Source: Pseudomonadota bacterium (GTDB lineage: Bacteria > Pseudomonadota > Gammaproteobacteria > Pseudomonadales > Halieaceae). Taken from it: a DNA stretch of 10,149 nucleotides. Below, piece by piece: positions 1 to 7,166 of the stretch. The stretch spans positions 1-10,149 of the forward strand of contig JAUVBI010000101.1 in assembly GCA_030591305.1 (NCBI GenBank), in the 5' to 3' direction. The notes beneath the pieces are model-generated. The model had not been told where the DNA came from and made no database searches. It worked only from the letters and a program-made list of their open reading frames with translations. The translations under genes were made by a program, and so were the position numbers. Within the stretch, counting starts at the first letter, position 1; the number at the start of each line of letters is the position of its first letter.

Positions 1-812
1 CCACCATCAATATAATAATCCCGCTCATCCGCACTCAACTCCGAAGCCCCATCCCAGGGCTGTAAACGCTGCTCCGCATATTCCTTAAAATCCAGAAACG
101 GATATTTGATGATGTCAAAGTAGGGTGAATAGTCGAAATCACTGGGTGTACACAGCTTAGGGTTGCGCATATAGAGCTTTACCTGGTTACCCTCAGTTCG
201 CTTTACCAATGGAAGAATGGGAAATGCGATGTTGCCAAAGGCTTCGGCGATCATTGTTGAACACACCGTCTGAGTACTCTTGCCGGGGTTGGCGCTAAAC
301 AGGCTGGAGCGCCAGCGGCGGGGCATAATAAACCAGGGAAACAGAAAGCGTGCCAGATCAAAAATCTGCCGCACGTCGTAACTTGTACCCAAGCGACCAA
401 TGCTGTAGCGAATGACCTTCTGGCTGTCACGGTAATCCAGCCCACGGGGGCGGCATATGCGCAGATGTTCGCACTCGTAACTGGTCAGCGGTCTCACTAC
501 CGTGCCCACACCCAGCTCACTTTCTATTATTAGCTGTGTATCCGGTGTGCCCATATAATGCTGGCGCAGGCTGTCGCGCAGCAGGGGGTCTTCGATGTCG
601 TGCATGCGACCAATATAGAGGGCGGCGTGGGACCAGGTACTCTGGGTGATTAACTTGATAACTTCACTGACCCGTGAACGCCCCTCTATTAACACCACAT
701 CACACATCCGCACCTCGTGGCGCGCCTTTTCGAAATTGCTGAGTGGTGTGTGGGGCAGGGGTTTTTTATGCCTGAGCCAGCTGATAACGGCGGTGCGTAA
801 AAAATTAATCAT
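1..812 (-). CDS. YiiX-like permuted NlpC/P60 (papain-fold) cysteine hydrolase, C-terminus cut by window edge
   Basis: I translated this from the ATG at 812; the frame stays open for 270 codons to the left edge, so the C-terminus is missing. Residues 38-68 (DVVLIEGRSRVSEVIKLITQ, then W60-SHAALYIG) match the N-terminal half of the YiiX/YebB-type permuted NlpC/P60 family (Pfam PF05708). The S-H pair at 61-62 supplies the likely catalytic His, E97 or E98 in the strand I-I-E-S-E a third polar residue, and C184 in TVCSTMIAEAF the likely nucleophile. The order His then Cys is the permuted arrangement of this family. Family members are thought to act on amide or ester bonds of lipids or peptides; the substrate here is unknown. 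There is no clear signal peptide, although the first 14 residues are hydrophobic and basic. No Shine-Dalgarno is visible before the ATG, but no other start codon occurs before the upstream in-frame stop at 849-851. It diverges from the DUF1285 gene across 91 nt. Confidence 0.78.
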   Translation of the reverse strand, partial: MINFLRTAVISWLRHKKPLPHTPLSNFEKARHEVRMCDVVLIEGRSRVSEVIKLITQSTWSHAALYIGRMHDIEDPLLRDSLRQHYMGTPDTQLIIESELGVGTVVRPLTSYECEHLRICRPRGLDYRDSQKVIRYSIGRLGTSYDVRQIFDLARFLFPWFIMPRRWRSSLFSANPGKSTQTVCSTMIAEAFGNIAFPILPLVKRTEGNQVKLYMRNPKLCTPSDFDYSPYFDIIKYPFLDFKEYAEQRLQPWDGASELSADERDYYIDG

Positions 813-903
813 AGAATAATTTAACGGGCATTGGTTTATAGTGTCCTTTTATAACGCAGCTGCGCTCAGGGTGCCAGTGTAGCGTTACCACGAGATATTG
901 TGT

Positions 904-1437
904 ATGAGCACTGAGTTGGAAAATATCGAAAAGCAGCTTGCTGGCGGCCGAAATTACGATGCGCCACCCCTGCATTTGTGGCACCCCGAATTGTCGGGTG
1001 ATATTGATATCCATATCACCCGGGATGGCAGTTGGTACCACGAGGGTGGCAAGATAACGCGGGAGGCGATTGTGCGCCTTTTTGCCAGTATATTGCGCCG
1101 CGAGGATGACGGGGAATATTACCTGATAACTCCGGGTGAGAAGTGGCGTATTCAGGTCGACTTACACCCCCTGCTGGTTACGGATGTATGCTGGGGCGAG
1201 GGGGATAAGAGCGATACCTTGCGGGCCACACTAAACACCGGGAAAACCGTCGATATCGATAAGCAACATCCCCTGTTTCTGGAGCCAGCCACAGAAAATA
1301 TTGCGGCCATCACACTGCCCCATGGCCTGGCGGCGCTATTTTCTCGAAATGCCTGGTACCGATTGGTAGAGATGGCCGAACACCGCCAGGACCATGTGGT
1401 AGTGGTCAGTGGCGGCCAGTCTTACCGTTTGGGCTAG
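904..1437 (+). CDS. DUF1285 domain-containing protein
   Basis: A 177-residue soluble protein that I recognise as DUF1285 (COG3816-like), a small conserved proteobacterial family with no established reaction. The hallmark stretch is at about residues 39-85: TRDGSWYHEGGKITREAIVR, then LFASILRREDDGEYYLITP, then E-K. Here a W-Y-x-x-G-x-x-I-x-R segment leads into the L-F-A-S-I-L-R helix and the Y-x-L-I-T-P-x-E-K strand. I chose the ATG at 904 over the in-frame TTG at 898. The CGAG at 891-894 lies 9 nt before the ATG but only 3 nt before the TTG, and the TTG start would add only M-C. The gene is single, divergent from the YiiX-like gene, and converges on the ETF-QO gene with only 2 nt between the stop codons, so the two mRNAs probably overlap at their 3' ends. 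The family assignment is from memory of its pattern; the role is unknown. Confidence 0.85.
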   Translation: MSTELENIEKQLAGGRNYDAPPLHLWHPELSGDIDIHITRDGSWYHEGGKITREAIVRLFASILRREDDGEYYLITPGEKWRIQVDLHPLLVTDVCWGEGDKSDTLRATLNTGKTVDIDKQHPLFLEPATENIAAITLPHGLAALFSRNAWYRLVEMAEHRQDHVVVVSGGQSYRLG

Positions 1438-1439
1438 AG

Positions 1440-3092
1440 TTACATATTAGGGTAGGTGGGGCCACCAAAACCCTCGGGCGTAACCCAGGTGATGTTCTGT
1501 GCGGGATCTTTGATGTCACAAGTCTTACAGTGCACACAGTTCTGGCTGTTGATCTGGAATTGCTTGCCATTCTCATCTTCCACGATTTCATAAACCCCCG
1601 CCGGGCAGTAGCGCTGGGCGGGCTCATCGTACATGGGTAGATTTTTGGCCATGGGCACATCGGGGTCGATCAGGGTGAGGTGGCAGGGCTGATCTTCCTC
1701 GTGGTTGGTGTTGGACAGGAATACCGAGGACAGCTTGTCGAAGCTTAATGTATTGTCGGGCTTGGGGTAGTCGATTTTCTTGCACGCGGAGGCGAGCTTC
1801 ATGGTCGCGTAGTCGGGTACGGTATCGTGTAGCGTGAAGGGTAGTTTGCCGCCGAATATATTCTGGTCTATCCACACCATGCCGGCCCCGATCAGAACGC
1901 CTAATTTATGCATGAAACCAGAGAAGTTGCGGGTGGAATACAGTTCCTTGTACAGCCAGGAGTCGTCCACTTTTTGGGCGAAATCTGTCAGGTCGGCGGG
2001 CGCATTATCGCCTTGGGCCAGGGCTTCAACTACTGATTCCGCTGCCAGCAGGCCACTTTTCATCGCAGTGTGGTTGCCCTTTATTTTAACGCTATTCAAG
2101 GTGCCCGCATCACAGCCAATGAGCAAACCACCGGGAAAGTGCATTTTTGGCAGAGAGTTCAAGCCGCCTTTTGCCAGGGCGCGGGCGCCATAGCTGATGC
2201 GAGTACCGCCCGCCAGGTATTTACTGGTTTCGGGGTGATGCTTCCAGCGCTGGAACTCCTCAAAGGGGCTCATGTGGGGGTTGCTATAATTCAAGTCGGC
2301 GATCAAGCCCAAAAATAATTGGTTGTTTTCGGCGTGGTAGAGAAAAGCACCACCACTGGAGCCACTTTCGCTCAGGGGCCAGCCCAGGCCGTGTACCACA
2401 AGGCCCTCTTCATGTTGCTCTGCGGGAATTTCCCATATTTCTTTAATGCCGATACCGTAATGCTGGGGGTCTTTGCCTTCATCGAGGGCGAAATGCTTGA
2501 TCAGTTGCTTGCCCAGGTGCCCCCGGCAGCCCTCTGCGAACAGCGTATACTTGGCATGCAGTTCCATGCCTGGCATGTAGCTGTCCTTGTGCTCGCCGGC
2601 AGCGTTGACACCCATATCGCCCGTGGCGATGCCCTTAACCCGGCCATCTTCGTGGTATAGCACCTCAGAGGCGGCAAAACCTGCGTATATATCCACACCC
2701 AGGCCTTCCGCCTGCTCGCCTAACCAGCGACAGACATTGCCCATGGAGACAATATAGTTGCCCTCGTTGTGGGTGGGCTTGGGAATCATGAAATTGGGCA
2801 GCTTGATAGCGCTGCTGCCGCTGGTATAGAAGAAGAACCTGTCGCCTGTTACTTTGGTACTTATTGGCGCGCCCATGTCCTTCCAGTCGGGGAACAGCTC
2901 TTCCATGGCGTGAGGTTCAAGCACCGCACCAGACAGGATGTGAGCGCCGACCTCAGAGCCTTTCTCCACCACACAGACAGTGACTTCCTGCTCATTTTGT
3001 TTGGCCAACTGCATAATGCGACATGCGGCGGAAAGCCCTGCAGGGCCAGCACCGACAATGACAACATCAAATTCCATAAATTCGCGTTCCAC
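1440..3092 (-). CDS. etfD: Electron transfer flavoprotein-ubiquinone oxidoreductase (ETF-QO)
   Basis: An inner-membrane-associated FAD and [4Fe-4S] protein that takes electrons from reduced ETF and passes them to ubiquinone, linking fatty-acid and amino-acid dehydrogenases to the respiratory chain. With the start chosen here it is 550 residues, the usual family length. Visible features are: the FAD-binding VVIVGAGPAGLSAA (GxGxxG at 14-19), CVVEKGSEVGAHILSGAV shortly after, and the second flavin motif GLLIGCDAGTLN in the middle. The C-terminal cluster cysteines are C496 in RYCPAGVYE and C519, C522, C525 in CVHCKTCDIKDP; the protein ends GGPTYPNM. The ATG at 3128 would add 12 residues but has no ribosome binding site. 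The GTG at 3092-3090 has AAGGA 7 nt upstream (3104-3100) and gives the N-terminus VEREFMEFD, like the MEREYMEFD I remember for Pseudomonas. It diverges from etfBA, its direct partners. Confidence 0.96.
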   Translation of the reverse strand: MEREFMEFDVVIVGAGPAGLSAACRIMQLAKQNEQEVTVCVVEKGSEVGAHILSGAVLEPHAMEELFPDWKDMGAPISTKVTGDRFFFYTSGSSAIKLPNFMIPKPTHNEGNYIVSMGNVCRWLGEQAEGLGVDIYAGFAASEVLYHEDGRVKGIATGDMGVNAAGEHKDSYMPGMELHAKYTLFAEGCRGHLGKQLIKHFALDEGKDPQHYGIGIKEIWEIPAEQHEEGLVVHGLGWPLSESGSSGGAFLYHAENNQLFLGLIADLNYSNPHMSPFEEFQRWKHHPETSKYLAGGTRISYGARALAKGGLNSLPKMHFPGGLLIGCDAGTLNSVKIKGNHTAMKSGLLAAESVVEALAQGDNAPADLTDFAQKVDDSWLYKELYSTRNFSGFMHKLGVLIGAGMVWIDQNIFGGKLPFTLHDTVPDYATMKLASACKKIDYPKPDNTLSFDKLSSVFLSNTNHEEDQPCHLTLIDPDVPMAKNLPMYDEPAQRYCPAGVYEIVEDENGKQFQINSQNCVHCKTCDIKDPAQNITWVTPEGFGGPTYPNM

Positions 3093-3158
3093 AAGCTTGT
3101 CCTTATTTGTCTGACGAGTAGTCGACATTATAGCAAGGCCGACTGGAGAAGGGTCGCA

Positions 3159-3164
3159 AGTATA
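3159..3164 (-). promoter_or_regulatory. Candidate -10 element for the ETF-QO gene
   Basis: On the minus strand this reads TATACT, a 5/6 match to the sigma70 -10 consensus, and lies about 67 nt before the GTG start of ETF-QO. No convincing -35 hexamer sits 16-18 nt upstream, so an activator or a different site is possible. The call rests only on the hexamer and its position in the divergent 273-nt region. Confidence 0.22.
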
Positions 3165-3254
3165 TAATTCTCAACGAGAAAACACCATAAAGGCCATGAA
3201 TGCCCGAAATCATTGATTTGGCGCATTGGGACAAGTATGCGGTCTGAATGGCTA

Positions 3255-3283
3255 TTGACCTGCGGGGTGATTATAGGCAACAT
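3255..3283 (+). promoter_or_regulatory. Candidate sigma70 promoter for etfBA
   Basis: TTGACC (3255-3260) matches 5/6 of the -35 consensus. At 17-nt spacing it is followed by CAACAT (3278-3283), only a 3/6 match to the -10 consensus. The start would fall about 75 nt before the etfB ATG. The region 3093-3365 between the two divergent transcription units holds no gene I can support. I saw no clear PsrA-like operator (GAAAC/GTTTC arms). Confidence 0.25.
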
Positions 3284-3365
3284 ACCGCACCGAATTACAC
3301 GCTTGTTATGGGGTTTTTCCCATTGCTGGCCTTTCTATCCACCTGACTCAAACACTGGAGAAGCC

Positions 3366-4118
3366 ATGAAGGTTCTTGTTACCGTAAAGCGCGTCGTTGA
3401 CTACAATGTCAAAGTTCGCGCCAAAGCCGATGGTAGTGACGTCGATCTGAATAACGTCAAAATGGCCATTAACCCTTTTTGTGAAATAGCCGTTGAAGAG
3501 GCCGTCCGGCTGAAGGAAGCCGGTGTTGCCACGGAAGTGGTTGTGGTCTCTGTGGGCGCCAAACAGTGCCAGGAGCAAATTCGCACCGCGCTGGCGCTGG
3601 GTGCAGACCGCGGCATTCACGTGGAGACAGAGGGTGCCGTTGAGCCGTTGGTTGTAGCCAAGCTCCTCAAGGGTGTTGTCGAGAAAGAACTGCCTCAACT
3701 CGTCATTCTCGGTAAGCAGTCTATCGACGGAGATAACAACCAGACAGGCCAGATGTTGGGTGCTTTGACTAATATGCCCCAGGGTACTTTTGCCTCCGAA
3801 ATTGCTGTCGATGGCGATAAGGTCAATGTGACCCGCGAAGTGGATGCGGGTATGCAAACGATCAGCTTGACTCTGCCCGCGATTGTGACTGCTGACCTTC
3901 GTTTGAACGAACCCCGTTATGCATCACTGCCCAATATTATGAAGGCCAAGAAAAAGCCTCTGGATGTGTTCTCTCCCGCCGATCTGGGTGTGGAAGTGAC
4001 ATCCCACATCACTCAAGTGAGTGTCGAGCCACCGGCCGAGCGCCAGGCGGGCATTATTGTCGAGAGCGTTGAGCAACTAGTCGATAAACTGAAGAACGAG
4101 GCGAAGGTAATCTCATGA
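3366..4118 (+). CDS. etfB: Electron transfer flavoprotein, beta subunit
   Basis: A 250-residue small subunit of the cytoplasmic ETF heterodimer. ETF accepts electrons from acyl-CoA and related dehydrogenases and gives them to ETF-QO. The length equals the family norm. The AMP-binding stretch [14 protein letters not shown] (116-129) is intact. The family signature with the dehydrogenase recognition loop is also intact: [20 protein letters not shown] at 176-195, followed by K-K-K, with the anchor Leu in SLPNIM at 188. The frame is open further upstream to 3213, but that extension has no family similarity. The ATG at 3366 has GGAG (3357-3360) 5 nt before it and gives the canonical N-terminus [14 protein letters not shown]. 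Its stop codon overlaps the etfA start (ATGA at 4115-4118), so the two subunits are translationally coupled. Confidence 0.97.
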   Translation: MKVLVTVKRVVDYNVKVRAKADGSDVDLNNVKMAINPFCEIAVEEAVRLKEAGVATEVVVVSVGAKQCQEQIRTALALGADRGIHVETEGAVEPLVVAKLLKGVVEKELPQLVILGKQSIDGDNNQTGQMLGALTNMPQGTFASEIAVDGDKVNVTREVDAGMQTISLTLPAIVTADLRLNEPRYASLPNIMKAKKKPLDVFSPADLGVEVTSHITQVSVEPPAERQAGIIVESVEQLVDKLKNEAKVIS

Positions 4119-5044
4119 GCACTTTAGTAATTGCAGAACATGACAACAACAGTCTCAAGCCTGCTACATTAAGCACAATTGCTGCAGCCCAGGCACTGGG
4201 TGGAGACATTGATATTCTGGTTGCCGGTGCAAATTGCAGCGCAGTTGCAGACCAGGCCGCTGCCGTTGGTGGTATCGGCAAAGTATTGCTTGCAGACAAT
4301 GCTGTCTACGAGCACCAATTGGCAGAAAATGTCAGCCTGCTTATTGCTGAACTGGCAGCTTCCTATGACAATATCCTGTCACCGGACACCAGCAACGGCA
4401 AAAACACCATGCCGCGCGTGGCAGCATTGCTGGACGTGGCCCAGATCTCCGATATTACAGAGGTGCTTTCTGCCGACACATTTAAACGTCCCATCTACGC
4501 AGGCAACGTGATAGCCACCGTACAGAGTTCAGACGCGAAGAAAGTCATTACCGTGCGTAGCACAGGCTTTGACGGTGTGCCTGCCGATGGTGGTTCGGCG
4601 TCCATTGAAACCGTTGATGCAGTCCATGATGCGGGCATTTCAGCCTTTGTCAGCGAGGAAGTGGCCGTATCCGATCGCCCTGAACTGACCGCCGCATCGA
4701 TTGTTATCTCCGGTGGTCGCGGTATGCAAAATGGTGAGAACTTCAAGCTGCTGGAAGGCATTGCCGACAAGCTGGGTGCTGCAATTGGTGCCTCGCGCGC
4801 TGCGGTAGACGCCGGTTTTGTACCCAACGATATGCAGGTAGGGCAGACGGGTAAAATTGTCGCGCCAGACCTCTACATCGCTGTGGGCATCTCAGGTGCT
4901 ATCCAGCATTTGGCGGGCATGAAAGACTCAAAAGTCATCGTGGCTATCAACAAGGACGAAGACGCGCCGATATTCCAGGTAGCAGATTACGGCTTGGTTG
5001 CAGACTTGTTTGATGCACTTCCAGAGTTGGAAGCCGCTCTGTAA
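4115..5044 (+). CDS. etfA: Electron transfer flavoprotein, alpha subunit
   Basis: The large ETF subunit, 309 residues, carrying the FAD-binding C-terminal domain. An N-terminal Rossmann-like domain covers roughly residues 1-185. The FAD domain then shows SGGRGM (199-204), the S-R pair at 227-228, VGQTGK (242-247), GISGAIQH (258-265) and the closing [17 protein letters not shown] (278-294). Together these include the ETF-alpha signature around [20 protein letters not shown]. The start overlaps the etfB stop by 4 nt, with GAAGG of the etfB coding sequence as ribosome binding site. The large inverted repeat just after the stop probably ends the etfBA message. All the flavin-contacting motifs I expect are present, so nothing suggests a bifurcating or degenerate ETF. 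Confidence 0.97.
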   Translation: MSTLVIAEHDNNSLKPATLSTIAAAQALGGDIDILVAGANCSAVADQAAAVGGIGKVLLADNAVYEHQLAENVSLLIAELAASYDNILSPDTSNGKNTMPRVAALLDVAQISDITEVLSADTFKRPIYAGNVIATVQSSDAKKVITVRSTGFDGVPADGGSASIETVDAVHDAGISAFVSEEVAVSDRPELTAASIVISGGRGMQNGENFKLLEGIADKLGAAIGASRAAVDAGFVPNDMQVGQTGKIVAPDLYIAVGISGAIQHLAGMKDSKVIVAINKDEDAPIFQVADYGLVADLFDALPELEAAL

Positions 5045-5062
5045 TATCCCGAAACCGGGACG

Positions 5063-5149
5063 AAAACCGGGGACGTAGCACAGTTTATTACAACACGGCG
5101 TCAAACATGTATGCCGTGTTGTAATAAACTGTGCTACGTCCCCGGTTTT
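5063..5149. repeat. Perfect 37-bp inverted repeat, REP/MITE-like palindrome
   Basis: The left arm (5063-5099) starts AAAACCGGGGACGTAGCACA. It is the exact reverse complement of the right arm (5113-5149), which ends TGTGCTACGTCCCCGGTTTT; 13 nt separate them. Outside the arms, CCGGGA (5055-5060) can pair with TCCCGG (5156-5161) across a small internal loop, giving an imperfect palindrome of about 107 nt. A 37-bp stem is far longer than an ordinary terminator needs. Ends of the type 'ACGT..CCCCGGTTTT' remind me of palindromes spread by REP-associated (Y1/RAYT-type) transposases; that is recollection and inference, since no transposase is in the window. Confidence 0.9.
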
Positions 5150-5153
5150 TTTT
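5063..5153 (+). terminator. Rho-independent terminator after etfBA, formed by the long palindrome
   Basis: On the plus strand the GC-rich base of the 37-bp stem is followed by eight T residues (5146-5153), so it should end the etfBA transcript. On the minus strand only four T residues follow the stem, so termination of the antiporter message there would be weaker. The antiporter stop codon (5154-5152) lies inside the T run. Confidence 0.75.
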
Positions 5154-6327
5154 AATCCCGGCGCAATTTATCTGAAACGGCAATTGGGGTGGGGTAGTTA
5201 AGCACCACAATATATGACGATACCAGGAAGGTAATAATCGTCGTGGTTTGAATCAGCAATGAGGCGTGTTCCGAGATCATCGCGCTGCCTACAGCCACAT
5301 AGGCAATCAACAGGGAAAACTCGCTGGCCTGACCCAAACGGAAACCCAGGTCCCAGGCCAGCTCAGGCTTTTCGCTTACGCCTTTCAGCAGGAACTGGTA
5401 TACCACTGGTTTCAGACCCAATACCAGTGCCGCCAGTAGAATCGCAGGAATCAGTACTTGGTCCAGTTGTGACAGGTCGAGTTTTGCGCCCACCGCAAAG
5501 AAAAATAGAATCAGGAAAAAATCCCGCAGTGGTTTCAGGTTCACTGCTATGTATTGCGAAATAGGGCTGGTTGCGATACTGACACCCGCTATAAACGCGC
5601 CAATTTCTGCAGACAGGCCCAGATGATGTGCGGCCTCTGCGAGGCCCAGACACCAGCCAATGGCCAGCAGGAAGATATATTCGTGGATGCGGTCAAACCG
5701 GGTAATTAATGGCAGAAGAACATAGCGAACTATAAGCCAGGCTGCAACAGCGAGTAGTGGCAAGCTTAAAAGGGACAGTGCTATATCGCTGCCCACAGAT
5801 TCACTATTGCCGCTAGCTGCACCCAGCAACACCATAAGTACAATGATAGCCAACACATCCTGTAGCAGTAGCAGACCTATCATCAGCTCACCGATATGGC
5901 GGTGATGGAGGACGGTGGTGGGCAACAGTTTTATGCCGATAATCGTTGAGGAGAACATCATCGCTGCGCCCACGATCAGGGCGTCCATGGTGCTGTAGCC
6001 AAACGACCAGGCAGCGCCAAAACCCAGTCCCAAAAAAACAACAGAGCTGATCAGGGCCACAAAGGTGGAGCTGCGCAAAGTGGCCCACAGCGCCTGGGGT
6101 TGCATGTCCAACCCCAGCAGGAACAGGAGGAAGATAATGCCAACATGGCCAATATCGGACAGCAGGTCCAGGTCGGTTACCATGGAGAGCCCGTAGGGCC
6201 CAATGCAGGCTCCCAGTGCAATGTAGGCGATGATAAGTGGCTGGCGCGTAAAAAGTGCCAGGGAGGCGAATATCGCAGCCCCTGTGAAAATCAGGAAAAA
6301 AGAAAATGTAACGGTATTAGCATCCAT
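5152..6327 (-). CDS. CPA2-family cation:proton antiporter, membrane domain only (Kef-type)
   Basis: A 391-residue, strongly hydrophobic inner-membrane protein with about 11-13 predicted helices, matching the Na+/H+ exchanger domain (PF00999) of the CPA2/Kef group. Family motifs in order: LLFLLGLDMQP (67-77), FSSTIIGIKLL (125-135), the LLLLQD ion-site motif (Q156-D157), LSAEIGAFIAGV (238-249), LFFFAVG (274-280) and RLGQASEFSLLI (330-341). KefB and KefC are about 600 residues and carry a cytosolic TrkA-N domain and glutathione-responsive control. This protein ends at SDKLRRD with no such domain, so it is a stand-alone exchanger. The transported ion (K+ or Na+) cannot be read from sequence. The ATG at 6327 has no visible ribosome binding site, but an in-frame TAA lies three codons upstream. 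It lies 74 nt downstream of the selenoprotein gene on the same strand, so the two may be cotranscribed. Confidence 0.9.
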   Translation of the reverse strand: MDANTVTFSFFLIFTGAAIFASLALFTRQPLIIAYIALGACIGPYGLSMVTDLDLLSDIGHVGIIFLLFLLGLDMQPQALWATLRSSTFVALISSVVFLGLGFGAAWSFGYSTMDALIVGAAMMFSSTIIGIKLLPTTVLHHRHIGELMIGLLLLQDVLAIIVLMVLLGAASGNSESVGSDIALSLLSLPLLAVAAWLIVRYVLLPLITRFDRIHEYIFLLAIGWCLGLAEAAHHLGLSAEIGAFIAGVSIATSPISQYIAVNLKPLRDFFLILFFFAVGAKLDLSQLDQVLIPAILLAALVLGLKPVVYQFLLKGVSEKPELAWDLGFRLGQASEFSLLIAYVAVGSAMISEHASLLIQTTTIITFLVSSYIVVLNYPTPIAVSDKLRRD

Positions 6328-6401
6328 AGGGAAAGTTTAAACAAGGCGAATGAAGATAGGAAGCATTAGTAAAACAAGCACTCCCTAATTTGACCTTTAA
6401 C

Positions 6402-7031
6402 TCAGTTGAGCCGCTCCTGCGCATACGCCAATACAGCTTCTGCGCTGACTCTTTTACTGTACCCATCGACAAAAATCTTGCCAACGATCTCTAAATTCGG
6501 GGTCACTATAAAAATTCCGGGGTGGGGGATGCCATAGCTCTCATCGCCGGGTTCCTTATCCTCGTTTAATATACCCAGTACCTTTACCGTGTAGGCATCT
6601 ACGTCTGACAGGAAGGGATAAGCGATACCATTCTTGTCAATAAATGCCTGCTGCAACTGTGGCTCGTCATAGGTGAGCGCAACAACGCCTATTCCGGCAT
6701 CGTGGAACGCTTGTAAGGATGATTGCAATTGCACGAATTGCACCATGCAGTAGGGTCACCAGTCGGCGGAGCGATTGGCGATAAACACCATGCCCTTGTC
6801 GTGTATGAACGGACTGACACTGGAGATTTCCCGACCCTGATATATAGCCTTGATAGCGGGGAAGCTCATACCGATTGCGAGCCCGGAATCAAAGTCGTCG
6901 GTGTCAGCGGCAATAAACATATCGGCAGTCAGCTTCTCTTTGGCGACCTCCCAAAGCTGTGCCCGAAACAAGTAAGTTCCTCCGCCGAGCACAAGTAACA
7001 CGCTGATTATGGTGAGGAATGCTTTCTTCAT
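6402..7031 (-). CDS. Membrane-anchored peroxiredoxin/thioredoxin-fold selenoprotein, TGA read as Sec at residue 92 (U-P-Y-C)
   Basis: Read as one gene of 209 residues with the in-frame TGA at 6758-6756 decoded as selenocysteine. Residues 5-21 form an uncleaved signal or membrane anchor (KKAFLTIISVLLVLGGGTYL), placing the redox domain on the periplasmic face. The AhpC/TSA-Redoxin fold (PF00578-like) follows: GMSFPAI (54-60), GMVFIANRSADW (80-91), U92-P-Y-C95, MVQFVQLQ, GIGVVALTYDE, YPFLSD, then HPGIFIV near the C-terminus. TGA stands where homologues have the first Cys of W-C-P-Y-C. The frame is open for 91 codons before it and 117 after, including the TGC of C95 three codons later. A SECIS-like hairpin follows at 6746-6719. 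Without readthrough the gene would split into 91- and 114-residue pieces, neither with a working active site. The likely role is a thiol/peroxide redox function with a nucleophilic selenol. The terminal stop is also TGA and has no such context. A nonsense mutation is the alternative, but less likely. Confidence 0.88.
6719..6746 (-). promoter_or_regulatory. Bacterial SECIS element (Sec-insertion stem-loop)
   Basis: Numbering the mRNA from U of the UGA as 1, UGCAAUU (17-23) pairs perfectly with AAUUGCA (29-35) around the loop CGUGC (24-28). Below a single bulged A36, the pairs 13-40, 14-39, 15-38 and the wobble 16-37 extend the stem to 11 pairs. The loop starts 20 nt after the UGA and has G at its second position. 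These fit the known bacterial rules: a loop about 16-37 nt from UGA and a G among its first two bases, as in E. coli fdhF. The element lies within the coding sequence, as expected for SelB-dependent decoding. Confidence 0.75.
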
Positions 7032-7166
7032 TTGCGACCCGATTCAATTAGTCATTTACAAAATACGGACTATACTGCTGCTTGTCACGCTTTTTTATTT
7101 CACTGGCGTTGGTCAGTACGTATTTATAGCAAAGCTCCGAATTTCGGGGCAAAGGAGAATGGCATC

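Noticed and set aside
1834..2660. Three plus-strand open frames inside ETF-QO
   Set aside because: They are shadows of the ETF-QO gene: no domains, and the protein on the minus strand is unmistakable.
3213..3365. Extended N-terminus of EtfB
   Set aside because: The family begins at MKVLVTVKR. The upstream codons look non-coding, and a good ribosome binding site precedes 3366.
3348..3857. A 169-residue open frame on the minus strand, antisense to etfB
   Set aside because: It lies wholly within the well-supported etfB and upstream region, has no recognisable domain and follows from etfB codon structure.
6756..7031. Treating the two halves of the redoxin gene as a pseudogene with a nonsense mutation
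   Set aside because: The TGA sits exactly at the catalytic Cys position, the frame is intact on both sides, no other decay is visible, and a SECIS-like hairpin follows. Decay remains possible but explains less.
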